Below, in pieces: positions 34,995 to 43,004 of a DNA stretch of 64,000 nt; position 1 is the stretch's first letter, and every line of letters begins with the position of its first letter. Where the stretch lies: positions 124,001 through 188,000 of the forward strand of contig NZ_FNQV01000001.1 in the NCBI RefSeq assembly GCF_900107735.1, in the 5' to 3' direction. Position numbers and translations under genes: made by a program. The DNA comes from Bowdeniella nasicola (GTDB lineage: Bacteria > Actinomycetota > Actinomycetes > Actinomycetales > Actinomycetaceae). The notes beneath the pieces were generated by a model. It was not told the origin of the DNA. It made no database searches and worked only from the letters and a program-made list of their open reading frames with translations.

Positions 34995-37900
34995 CCGGCG
35001 TAGACCCGCAGCGTGGAGGTGGCGTCCTCGCGTTTCGTGACCTCGATGCGGTCGGCAATCTGCTGCTTCATCTCCTCGACGTGGCTCACCACACCGACGG
35101 CCCGGCCGCTTGCGTGGAGCTGGTGGAGCACACTCATCACCTGATCGAGGGTGCCGCTATCGAGCGAGCCGAAGCCTTCGTCGATAAACAGCGTGTTCAT
35201 TTCGATGCCGCCGTGGGTGGCGCGCACGGTATCGGCGAGGCCGAGGGCGAGGGAGAGGGCGGTATAGAAGGTTTCGCCGCCGGAGAGAGAAGATAGGGAC
35301 CGCGTCCTGCCGCGCGCCGCGTCGAAAACCGTGAGGGAAAGCCCGAGCTTTCGGTTGCGTCCCGACTCGCGTTCGTTACTGCGCTGCAGGTGATAGCGCC
35401 CATCGGAGATCTCGGCCAGGCGCTCGTTGGTGACGTGCAAGACGGAGTCGAACATGTCGAGTACGACGAACGTGGAGAGCGTCAGGGAGCGGCCGTTGCG
35501 GCCGTCCGCGAGGTGGCCGAGGGCAATCTCATCGACGACGCCGGCGGCCTGGCGGTCGTATTCGGCTCGCGCGCGCTGCGCCGTGGTGCGGGCGGTCAGG
35601 ACGGCGTCGCGCCACGATGTGGCGACGGCGGCAAGAGCGCTGGTGCGCTCGTTGCGGGAATCGGCGGCACGTCGCAATTCCTCCACCTCGGTGAGGTCAA
35701 CCTGGCCGTGCGCGAGAGCCGCGTGATTGGCCGGATCACCAAGGACGGATGCCACCGTCACGGTGGCCTCGCGGTGCGCCGAAATGCTCGCGGCCAGTTC
35801 CGTGCGGCGCTCATCCGTCAGGGCCGCACGCTGGGCGGCGTCGAAGCTGGCAAACTCCGATTCTTCTAGGTGGCGCTTCAGGTTGGTGCCAGCGCGGGTG
35901 ATGCCGGCAAACATCTGGATGGCGCTCTGGATGATCGTGCGCGCACGGTCGTTGTCCGTTCGCTTGGCCTGCAGTTCGGTGGCGAGTTCCTCAATGGAGG
36001 CGGCTCCGGCGAGCTTGTCGCCCAGCGTTTCTTGTTCTTGTGCACGCTCCGCGCGAAGAGCCGTGAGGCGGTCCGCGCTGGCTGCGCGCCGCTCTGCCAG
36101 GTTGCGGCATTCGGCGTCGAGCTCGACCCGGCGGTGCTGCAGCGCGGCGATGGCATCCTTGCGTGCGGTTGCGCCGAGCTGGGCCTGTTCGGCGGCGGCG
36201 AGCGCATCAGCGGCCTGCCGATACGCACTCTCAGCCTCGGCAAGCTCGCTCCCTCCGGCAGCGCTGTGTGCTTCGGCGTGTTGCTCGCTTGCTTCGCTCA
36301 GGCGCACCCGCTGTGCGGCAAGGGCCTCGGCCGACTGCTGCGCCTCGGCGATGGCGGCGCGCACGTCGGCAGCGGTGACGTCGGTGTCATGGGGCGAAGC
36401 CGGATTGGGGTGTTCCAGGGCGCCACACACGGGACAGGGCGAACCGGGGCTGAGCTCAGCGGCAAGATCGCCTGCGGTGTGGCGGACGTGTGCGTCTTGC
36501 CGGGCTCGAGCGCGCTCGTTCGCTTGGTGGGCGGCGGCCTCACATTGCGCCACGGCCTCTTGCAGGCTCGCGATTTTCTTAAGGAGCGTCGCGGCTTTGT
36601 GCGCCGCCTGCACGATGGCCTGCTGGCGGCTCGCGTGTTCGCGCAGATCTTCTACATTGGCTGCGGACGTAGTGAGTTCCGCGAGGTCACGTTCCTGTTC
36701 GGTGAGAGCTGCCGTGGTGGCTTCGAGTTCGCTCGTCGCGGCCAGGTGACGTTCGCCATCGGCCTCATCGACCTTGGTGAGCTCGGCGAGCTCGTCGCCG
36801 AGAGCCTCGATGCGCCGAGCATGTCCTTGGAGGGCGGCGAGCTCGCCTTCCGCGCGCTCGATGGAGCGTGCGCTCAGCTCGAACGCGTTCTTGGCACTCA
36901 ACAGTTCGGCTTCGAAGGGGGAACGGTCCACGTCGATGATCTCGTCGACCGACGAGGGGAGACGCGATGGCACGTCTGATGTGGCCAGCTCATCCAGCGT
37001 CGCGTTGAACTCGGCGATATCGGTCGTAAGCTCCGTGCTAGCGGCAATGATCGGGCGCGCGCGCATATCGGCCGCGACGGCCGCCTCCGCCTGGAGAATA
37101 TCTGCCTCGGCGTCGTCAAGCTCGCGCCGGCGCAGCCTGGCAGTCTCGCAATCGTGCTGGCGGCGTGCGATGTCGCTTAGCCGGGACGCTTCGGCCAGCG
37201 TTTCGTCGTAGATGCTGCGGGTTTCGATGGCATCTAACCGGGCCGCCTCCGCGATCGATACGACAACCTCGATTCGTTCGTCGAGGACCGCATCCAGCTC
37301 GGTATTGCTCAAGAGTTCAGGATCGGGGATGCTCGCGTCCACGTCGGTGACAGGCTGCGGGGGAGTGAACCGGGAGCGGGTGATGGCCTCGGGGACTTCT
37401 TCCAGGGTGTTCGTGACGGCGAGCAGTTCGACGGCGGCGTTTCGGGCGGCGCGCTCGACGAGTTTTTCCGCTTTACTTGCCCGCTCCTTCAGTGCATTTT
37501 GGAGGTCCTGGTAGAGCTTGGCGCCGAGAATATCGCGCAGGATCTCGGTGCGGACTTCGGGCTTTGCGGTAAGGAAGCGCGAGAATTGGCCCTGGGGAAG
37601 GACCATCGTTTGGGTGAACTGCTCGCGCGTGAGACCGATGATTTCCCCGAGCTTAGTGCCGGCATCTGCGACCTGGTGGGCGATAACCTCACCCGCGTCG
37701 GGGTTGCCAATATCGTCAGGCCCGCTCAGTCGCAGCAGGAGGCAGGTCCCGTTACGGGTCGTCGTGCCGGTGCCGCGGAGTTTAGGTGCCGTGTGCTCCG
37801 GAGTGCGCCGGACGCGATAGATCCCGTAGTCGTTAGAAAAGGTGAGCTCGACCCATGGCGTCGTGCTCGGAGCCGCGAGGCTGTGGAGGCGTTCCTTTGT

Positions 37901-38089
37901 GGCATTGTCGGCGCCGCTGCCAGACGCGCCGTACAGACCGAAGACGATCGCGTCAATGAGGGTCGATTTTCCGGACCCCGTCGGACCCGAGAGTAAGAAG
38001 AGCCCGGAGGTGGCAAGCTCATCGAAATCGATGGCGTGGTGATCAGAGAACGGCCCGATGGCTTCGAACTCGAGGCGGTGCAGTCTCAT
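34991..38089 (-). CDS. sbcC: DNA repair exonuclease subunit SbcC
   Basis: 1032 residues, SMC/Rad50-like. Walker A GPTGSGKST at 35-43 and the Q-loop region GLTREQFTQTMVLPQGQFSRFL lie in the N-terminal half; long Ala/Glu-rich coiled coils flank a zinc hook CPVC near the middle; the signature SLSSLSGGETFYTALSLALGLAD and Walker B LFIDEGFGSLD are near the C-terminus. With SbcD it cleaves hairpins and ends with bound protein. Overlaps sbcD by 4 bases. Confidence 0.95.
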   Translation of the reverse strand: MRLHRLEFEAIGPFSDHHAIDFDELATSGLFLLSGPTGSGKSTLIDAIVFGLYGASGSGADNATKERLHSLAAPSTTPWVELTFSNDYGIYRVRRTPEHTAPKLRGTGTTTRNGTCLLLRLSGPDDIGNPDAGEVIAHQVADAGTKLGEIIGLTREQFTQTMVLPQGQFSRFLTAKPEVRTEILRDILGAKLYQDLQNALKERASKAEKLVERAARNAAVELLAVTNTLEEVPEAITRSRFTPPQPVTDVDASIPDPELLSNTELDAVLDERIEVVVSIAEAARLDAIETRSIYDETLAEASRLSDIARRQHDCETARLRRRELDDAEADILQAEAAVAADMRARPIIAASTELTTDIAEFNATLDELATSDVPSRLPSSVDEIIDVDRSPFEAELLSAKNAFELSARSIERAEGELAALQGHARRIEALGDELAELTKVDEADGERHLAATSELEATTAALTEQERDLAELTTSAANVEDLREHASRQQAIVQAAHKAATLLKKIASLQEAVAQCEAAAHQANERARARQDAHVRHTAGDLAAELSPGSPCPVCGALEHPNPASPHDTDVTAADVRAAIAEAQQSAEALAAQRVRLSEASEQHAEAHSAAGGSELAEAESAYRQAADALAAAEQAQLGATARKDAIAALQHRRVELDAECRNLAERRAASADRLTALRAERAQEQETLGDKLAGAASIEELATELQAKRTDNDRARTIIQSAIQMFAGITRAGTNLKRHLEESEFASFDAAQRAALTDERRTELAASISAHREATVTVASVLGDPANHAALAHGQVDLTEVEELRRAADSRNERTSALAAVATSWRDAVLTARTTAQRARAEYDRQAAGVVDEIALGHLADGRNGRSLTLSTFVVLDMFDSVLHVTNERLAEISDGRYHLQRSNERESGRNRKLGLSLTVFDAARGRTRSLSSLSGGETFYTALSLALGLADTVRATHGGIEMNTLFIDEGFGSLDSGTLDQVMSVLHQLHASGRAVGVVSHVEEMKQQIADRIEVTKREDATSTLRVYAG

Positions 38090-39246
38090 CGTGTGCGCTC
38101 CCTTGCCAGGAGGCCTTCATAGGTGTCTTGGAGGACTGAGCGTTGAGGTGCGGTCATGTCCTCGCCCGTGACATGGGAAACGAAGGTCTCGACGACGGTG
38201 AGGGGATCGGCGAGTTGGCGCGCCGTGACTGTGACGGATTCGCGGATCACCTCGGTAGGTTCGTGTGTGAGCGCGAGCAGGTGAGGGAAATGGTCCTTGA
38301 GTTGTGTAAAGGCCTCGCGCGGCCGGACGGTATCGGTGAGGATCGCCTTGACGCGGGTCTTGTCGGACACATCGGTTCGGCCCAGCAGCTCGGCCAGGGT
38401 GCCACGCACGACGGCAAGGGGATGGCGCACGGGCGCCGGAATCTCTTCCAGGGAGACTCCTGCGGAGGTGATGTCCACGAGCGAGGATGACTTCACGTCG
38501 TTAGCTTCGGAGAACGAAAATGCGAGGGGTGAGCCCGAGTAGCGGGTGCGGCTGGCGGCCGAAATATTTTGTGGGCGGTGCAGGTGGCCGAGCGCGACGT
38601 AGTCGGCACTGAGCGGTGCAAAAACGCCGACGGGAATGCGGTCGACGCCACCGACTTGAATGTCTCGTTCAGACTCGCTTGGCTCACCGCCAGCAACGAA
38701 GGCATGCGCCGCCACGACGAGGTGAGCACCTGCCTCGCGCGCGGCGGCGGCGACCGGGTCGAGTTCACGAACCACAGCGTTCATCACGGCTTCGTGGCTA
38801 CGGGCGGGCAGCTGGCCATCTGGTAATGCGAACGCGCGGCGCGCGGCGTCGACGTCGAGGTAGGGGATCGCAAGGAAGCAGGCCGGGCCCGATGCGCTCG
38901 GGATCGTCACGGGTTGCAGCGCTGAGCGCGGCGAGGTGCGCAGGTGGAGGTGCTCGTTGGTTAGGCCCTCGAGGAAACCGAGCCGCTGCGCAGAATCGTG
39001 GTTCCCGGCCGTCAGGATCACGTGGGTGAGTTCGGTCAGTCGGCGCAGCGTAGCGTGCAGCAGCTTGACCGAGTCGACCGGCGGGAAGGCGCGGTCATAC
39101 ACATCGCCCGAGACGAGCACCGCGTCCACGCTTTCGCTGCGCACTAGATCGATGAGGTGATCGAGATAGGCGGCGTGATCCTCGCTCAAATCACTCTGGT
39201 GCAAGGTGCGACCCAAATGCCAGTCAGCGGTGTGTAAGAGCCTCAT
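38086..39246 (-). CDS. sbcD: DNA repair nuclease subunit SbcD
   Basis: 386 residues of the Mre11 family. The metal-binding phosphoesterase motifs are in order: LHTADWHLGRTLHQ, VLVSGDVYDRAFPP, LTAGNHDSAQRLGF, VVAAHAFVAGG and VALGHLHRPQ. A C-terminal capping and SbcC-binding region follows (from about 270). First gene of the sbcDC pair; the intergenic gap to hisN is 30 bases. Confidence 0.95.
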   Translation of the reverse strand: MRLLHTADWHLGRTLHQSDLSEDHAAYLDHLIDLVRSESVDAVLVSGDVYDRAFPPVDSVKLLHATLRRLTELTHVILTAGNHDSAQRLGFLEGLTNEHLHLRTSPRSALQPVTIPSASGPACFLAIPYLDVDAARRAFALPDGQLPARSHEAVMNAVVRELDPVAAAAREAGAHLVVAAHAFVAGGEPSESERDIQVGGVDRIPVGVFAPLSADYVALGHLHRPQNISAASRTRYSGSPLAFSFSEANDVKSSSLVDITSAGVSLEEIPAPVRHPLAVVRGTLAELLGRTDVSDKTRVKAILTDTVRPREAFTQLKDHFPHLLALTHEPTEVIRESVTVTARQLADPLTVVETFVSHVTGEDMTAPQRSVLQDTYEGLLARERTR

Positions 39247-39276
39247 GCCTCAAGGGTAGGAGATGCTGCCGACACG

Positions 39277-40083
39277 CTAGGAGGCGTGTGGGTCGGAGGC
39301 GTTGGCGAGCAGGGAACGGACCTCTTCGTGCAGGCGCCCGTTGGTCGCGACGGCGTTACCACCGAAGGGCCCCGGTTCGCCGTCGAGGGAGGTAAACGTT
39401 CCGCCGGCCTCGGTCACGATCGGGACGAGCGCCGCCATGTCGTACAGGGCGAGTTCGGGTTCGCATGCGATGTCGACGGCACCCTCAGCGACGAGCATGT
39501 AGGACCAGAAGTCGCCGTATGCGCGGGTCCTCCAACACGATTCGCTCAGCGTCAAAAACGAACGCAGCCTGCCCTGTTCCGCCCAACCGTGCAGCGAGGA
39601 GTAGGACAGCGAAGCATCGGAAAGCGCGCCAACGTCGGAGACATGGATTTGGCGAGCTTGGCTCATTGAGCGTCCCGTGAACGCGCCGTGCCCCTTCGCT
39701 GCCCACCAGCGGCGCTGCAGTTCGGGGGCCGAGACAACCCCGACGACCATTTCCCCTTCGATCGCTAGCCCAATGAGGGTGGCCCACACGGGAACGCCAC
39801 GCACGAAGTTATTCGTGCCATCAATCGGGTCGATGATCCACTGGCGGGCTGACGTCCCCGTCGTGCCAAACTCCTCGCCCACGATCGAATCGCCCGGGCG
39901 AACCCGACGCAGCTGCTCGCGAATGATCTTCTCGGCCGTGCGATCCGCCTCGGTGACGAGCGTGAAGTCCGGCTTGGTCTCGACGGAAAAATCGTGCGCC
40001 TTGAACTGCGCGGACGTGTAGTTGTCCACCTGCGCGGCAAGATAGTGGGCGAGGCGGAGATCATCAACGTAGCTGGTGGCCAT
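39277..40083 (-). CDS. hisN: Histidinol-phosphatase / inositol monophosphatase family enzyme
   Basis: 268 residues from the ATG at 40083 (MATSYVDDLRLAHYLA); the frame extends further but not with family-like sequence. Metal-site motifs are visible: VTEADRTAEKIIREQL, IVGEEFGTTG, WIIDPIDGTNNFVRG and the C-terminal LYDMAALVPIVTEAGG. The size and the position beside rsgA match HisN, the histidinol-phosphate phosphatase of actinobacterial histidine synthesis; inositol-phosphate activity cannot be excluded. Confidence 0.88.
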   Translation of the reverse strand: MATSYVDDLRLAHYLAAQVDNYTSAQFKAHDFSVETKPDFTLVTEADRTAEKIIREQLRRVRPGDSIVGEEFGTTGTSARQWIIDPIDGTNNFVRGVPVWATLIGLAIEGEMVVGVVSAPELQRRWWAAKGHGAFTGRSMSQARQIHVSDVGALSDASLSYSSLHGWAEQGRLRSFLTLSESCWRTRAYGDFWSYMLVAEGAVDIACEPELALYDMAALVPIVTEAGGTFTSLDGEPGPFGGNAVATNGRLHEEVRSLLANASDPHAS

Positions 40084-40129
40084 GGTCCTTAGGCTACCGG
40101 CCACGACGCCGAGCCGGGCCGGGGCACAC

Positions 40130-41152
40130 CTAGCGTTCGTAATCCGGCAGTGCGGCTTCGCGAGCAGCAAGCAGCCGCCGATAGGACTCGACGCGAGCGG
40201 CAGCCCGGGGTGATGTCTGCGCGTAATCGCTCAGGGCACACTCCAGCGAATCGGCGCGGTGCTCACAGCCTCGCGGACACTCGGCGGCGACGCGAGACAG
40301 GTCGTCAAAACCACGCAGCAGGTCATCAGGCTCGACATGCGCCAAACCGAAGGAGCGCACGCCCGGTGTGTCGATAATCCACGTGCCGTCCTCGCTCACG
40401 AACGCGATAGCCGAGGTCGAGGTGTGACGGCCGCGGCCGGTGACGACGTTTACGTCGCCCGTCTTTCGCGCGGCATCGGGCACAAGCTCGTTGACGAGCG
40501 TCGATTTGCCGACGCCCGAGTGGCCGATCAGGACCGTGCGACTGCCGCCGAGCAGCTCCCGCAATTCGGCCATCCCCGTCGCGTTGCCGCTCGTGTCGAT
40601 AGAGGTCGTGACGATCTCGAGATCCAGCGGCTCGTACAGGCGCCGCATCTCAGCATCGGAGGTCAGGTCGGACTTTGTCAGACACAGGATGGGCCTCAGT
40701 CCGCCGTCATATGCGGCGACGAGGCAGCGGTCGATCATGCCAGGGCGCGGCGGCGGATCGGCAAGCGCGGTCACGATAAGGAGCTGATCAGCGTTAGCCA
40801 CAATGACGCGCTGCTGCCCGCTTGATTCGCCGTCTTCGGCGCTGCGAGCCAATTCGGTTTCGCGCGGATCGACCTCCACAATTCGCGCGAGAGTGTCCTT
40901 CTTACCGGAGAGGTCAGAGGTCAACGCCACCCGGTCGCCGATGACGACCGAGGGGATTTCTCGCGCTTTGACCGCGACGAGCGCCACGCCGTCATCACTG
41001 AGGACGCCGTAGCGGCCGCGATCGACCGAGGTGACGGAACCGCGGGGCGCCCCCGAGTAGTCGGGCCGGCGCTTAGTGCGCGGACGAGACCCACGGCCGG
41101 GACGAACCCGGACCCGTGGGTCATCGGTACCTATATCGCGTCGGCGGGCCAC
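40130..41152 (-). CDS. rsgA: Ribosome small-subunit GTPase RsgA
   Basis: 340 residues, GTG start. An OB-fold N-terminus (SVTSVDRGRYGVLSDDGVALVAVKA) is followed by the circularly permuted G domain: LTKSDL (G4) comes before GHSGVGKSTLVNEL (G1) and DTPGVRSFGL (G3). The C-terminal zinc region has CPRGCEHRADSLECAL. RsgA checks 30S subunit maturation and is paired with hisN in actinobacteria. A 46-base gap separates it from hisN, so they may be one unit. Confidence 0.95.
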   Translation of the reverse strand: MARRRDIGTDDPRVRVRPGRGSRPRTKRRPDYSGAPRGSVTSVDRGRYGVLSDDGVALVAVKAREIPSVVIGDRVALTSDLSGKKDTLARIVEVDPRETELARSAEDGESSGQQRVIVANADQLLIVTALADPPPRPGMIDRCLVAAYDGGLRPILCLTKSDLTSDAEMRRLYEPLDLEIVTTSIDTSGNATGMAELRELLGGSRTVLIGHSGVGKSTLVNELVPDAARKTGDVNVVTGRGRHTSTSAIAFVSEDGTWIIDTPGVRSFGLAHVEPDDLLRGFDDLSRVAAECPRGCEHRADSLECALSDYAQTSPRAAARVESYRRLLAAREAALPDYER

Positions 41153-41159
41153 TTACGAC

Positions 41160-41660
41160 CTAGTCGTCGTCGCGGTAGCGCGCCTTCAGCTTCTGCTTGG
41201 TGTCCTTCAGGTCGGCGCGGTGCTCCAGGTAGTTGTCCCAGCGCCAGCCCAGCGACGGCTTTCCGGCGCGGTCATTGGCGGCGTAGAGCAGGCCGCCCGC
41301 AAGGGCCCCGCCCTTCAGCAGGTTCGCGGTGAACTCCTTGCGCTGGCCAGCGGACTTCGCCTGCCACAGCGGGTTGGAGGTGACGACGAGCGGCAGGTTG
41401 ATGGCCGCGAGTGTGAGTGCAGCGGTGCGCGGCTTACGGCCGGTGGCCAGGCACAGGCCGGCAACAGCCGAGACACCACCAAGGACACGGGCGAGCATTT
41501 CCGTGTCGGAGGACAGCGCCGGCGGCAGACCGAGCTGGGTCAGGGGCTTTTCGAGCGTCGCGAAGCGCTCAGCGTGTTTCTTCGGGTTGCGCACGGCATC
41601 GATGCCTTCAGCGATGAAGGGGGCCGCGAGCAGCGGGCGGGCGAGCAGCTTGATGATCAT
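41160..41660 (-). CDS. DoxX-family membrane protein
   Basis: 166 residues from the ATG at 41660 ([22 protein letters not shown]). Four hydrophobic segments and the pattern [20 protein letters not shown]...[20 protein letters not shown] are those of DoxX. In mycobacteria a DoxX protein interacts with superoxide dismutase and SseA in thiol stress defence, which fits its position next to sigR-rsrA, but that link is inferred. The stop lies 7 bases from the rsgA start. Confidence 0.85.
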   Translation of the reverse strand: MIIKLLARPLLAAPFIAEGIDAVRNPKKHAERFATLEKPLTQLGLPPALSSDTEMLARVLGGVSAVAGLCLATGRKPRTAALTLAAINLPLVVTSNPLWQAKSAGQRKEFTANLLKGGALAGGLLYAANDRAGKPSLGWRWDNYLEHRADLKDTKQKLKARYRDDD

Positions 41661-41706
41661 GCCTTCTAGTCTGCCACGCCCACTTAGCCAATGCGATAAC
41701 TCCCGT

Positions 41707-41733
41707 GGAATATTCGCACTAGTATCGGGCGTT
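41707..41733 (+). promoter_or_regulatory. SigR/SigH-type autoregulatory promoter of sigR
   Basis: GGAAT (41707-41711), 19 bases, GTT (41731-41733). This is an exact match to the known promoter consensus of the thiol-stress sigma factors SigR of Streptomyces and SigH of mycobacteria (GGAAT-N18/19-GTT). Transcription would begin near 41740, almost on top of the in-frame ATG at 41743. Confidence 0.8.
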
Positions 41734-41811
41734 AACCCTTCTATGACCCTCACCTCCAAGCCTGCACGCGCCGCGATCGAGCTCGCGGTTGCCTGGCTAC
41801 GGCTAGGCTTG

Positions 41812-42456
41812 ATGGTGATGACTACTTATTCCGACGACGAAGATTTCGACGTCGACTCCGATGGCGCGCCCGTGCGCGTCGATGCCGGCGAAACCCCGGA
41901 AGAGCGGCTCGCACGTTTTGAATCCGATGCCATCCCGCACCTCGACCGCCTCTATGGCGCTGCCTTGCGGATGACGCGCAATCCGGCCGACGCGGAAGAT
42001 CTCGTCCAAGACACCTTCGCGCGCGCCTATGACAAGTTCGACCAGTACAAACCCGGCACGAACCTGAAGGCCTGGCTGTACCGGATCATGACGAACCTGT
42101 ACATCAACTCCTATCGCAAAGCCCAGCGGCAGCCGATCCAGGCAGACTCCGACGGTGTTGAGGACTGGCAGCTACACCGAGCCTCGTTGCACGATCCGGT
42201 GGGTCTGCGCTCGGCCGAGGCCGAAGCTCTGGATCGCATTCCCGACAAGAGCGTGCAAGCAGCGCTGATGGCGCTGCCCGAGGACCGCCGTCTCGCGGTC
42301 TACCTGGCCGACGTCGAAGGATTTGCGTACAAAGAAATCGCCGAGATCATGGGTACGCCCGTTGGCACAGTCATGTCCCGGCTGCATCGCGGCCGCGCCC
42401 AGCTGCGGGAGTCGCTGGCTGATCGCGCCCGGGAATATGGAATTGAGGTGGACTAG
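41812..42456 (+). CDS. sigR: ECF sigma factor SigR/SigH, thiol-oxidative stress
   Basis: About 214 residues from the ATG at 41812 ([11 protein letters not shown]). Region 2 contains [57 protein letters not shown], region 4 has [45 protein letters not shown]. This is the SigH/SigR class that controls thioredoxin and mycothiol recycling. Another in-frame ATG at 41743 would add 23 residues and sits right after a SigR-type promoter; see findings. The anti-sigma gene starts 2 bases after the stop, so both are co-translated. Confidence 0.95.
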   Translation: MVMTTYSDDEDFDVDSDGAPVRVDAGETPEERLARFESDAIPHLDRLYGAALRMTRNPADAEDLVQDTFARAYDKFDQYKPGTNLKAWLYRIMTNLYINSYRKAQRQPIQADSDGVEDWQLHRASLHDPVGLRSAEAEALDRIPDKSVQAALMALPEDRRLAVYLADVEGFAYKEIAEIMGTPVGTVMSRLHRGRAQLRESLADRAREYGIEVD

Positions 42457-42458
42457 GC

Positions 42459-42710
42459 ATGAGTGATGATGATTGCCGCTGTGAAGAAGTGCGGCGCAGG
42501 TTCTATGAGCTCCTCGATGCAGAACTCGATGATGACCTGTGTGCGCGCCTGCAACGTCACGTTGAAGAGTGCCCCGAATGCCACGAAATTGCCGATGTCG
42601 AGGCACACATCCGGCGGGCTCTGAAACGGGCATGCACGGAGCGCGCTCCGGAACAGCTACGAGCACGCGTTATGAGGATCACCGTGCAACGCACCACGTA
42701 TTACAGCTGA
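42459..42710 (+). CDS. rsrA: Redox-sensitive anti-sigma factor RsrA/RshA
   Basis: 83 residues. The zinc-containing anti-sigma (ZAS) motif is His34-x3-Cys38-x2-Cys41, with additional cysteines at 6, 8 and 28 among which the fourth ligand and the disulfide partner would be found. Under oxidative stress a disulfide forms, zinc is lost and SigR is freed. It follows sigR with a 2-base gap. Confidence 0.93.
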   Translation: MSDDDCRCEEVRRRFYELLDAELDDDLCARLQRHVEECPECHEIADVEAHIRRALKRACTERAPEQLRARVMRITVQRTTYYS

Positions 42711-42760
42711 GTGCAGAAGTTGTGGGAGAATAGGCCAGTTGCCAATATCCAGGAGGAACC

Positions 42761-42835
42761 ATGAGCAAGCGTGGCCGCAAGCGCAAGGATCGTCGTAAGA
42801 ACAAGGCGAACCACGGCAAGCGCCCCAACAGCTAA
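42761..42835 (+). CDS. Ribosomal protein bL37 (24 residues)
   Basis: MSKRGRKRKDRRKNKANHGK and four more residues, then TAA. The start is preceded by AGGAGGAACC. The basic KRGRKxxDRR...ANHGKRPN pattern is that of the very small actinobacterial 50S protein bL37 seen in mycobacterial ribosome structures. It lies 50 bases after rsrA and is followed by a strong terminator, so it may share the SigR transcript or have its own promoter. Confidence 0.9.
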   Translation: MSKRGRKRKDRRKNKANHGKRPNS

Positions 42836-42852
42836 GTGCGGGCTAGCCAACG

Positions 42853-42878
42853 AAAAGGACCCACATGGGTCCTTTTTT
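42853..42878 (+). terminator. Intrinsic terminator after bL37
   Basis: AAAAGGACCCA (42853-42863) pairs with TGGGTCCTTTT (42866-42876), followed by two more T. It ends the sigR-rsrA-bL37 group. Confidence 0.9.
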
Positions 42879-42964
42879 GTTGCCGATTCGAGAGCGACAG
42901 CCGGGTGGGGGTCGAACTCGAGACGTGATCCGGTCGCGGTATTGCGTACTCCATAGCTACGACG

Positions 42965-42992
42965 AAGGGGCCGGGATTGCTCCCGGCCCCTT
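42965..42992. terminator. Terminator of glgP (reverse strand)
   Basis: AAGGGGCCGGGA (42965-42976) and TCCCGGCCCCTT (42981-42992) form a 12-bp stem around TTGC, 12 bases past the glgP stop. The 85 bases between this and the bL37 terminator hold no gene that I can see. Confidence 0.75.
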
Positions 42993-43004
42993 ATCGCTCA
43001 ATCG

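Noticed and set aside
42890-42962. tRNA-like text (GGGGGTCGAACTCGAG) between two terminators
   Set aside because: The T-loop-like bases cannot form a T-stem, and no acceptor, D- or anticodon stem is found on either strand.
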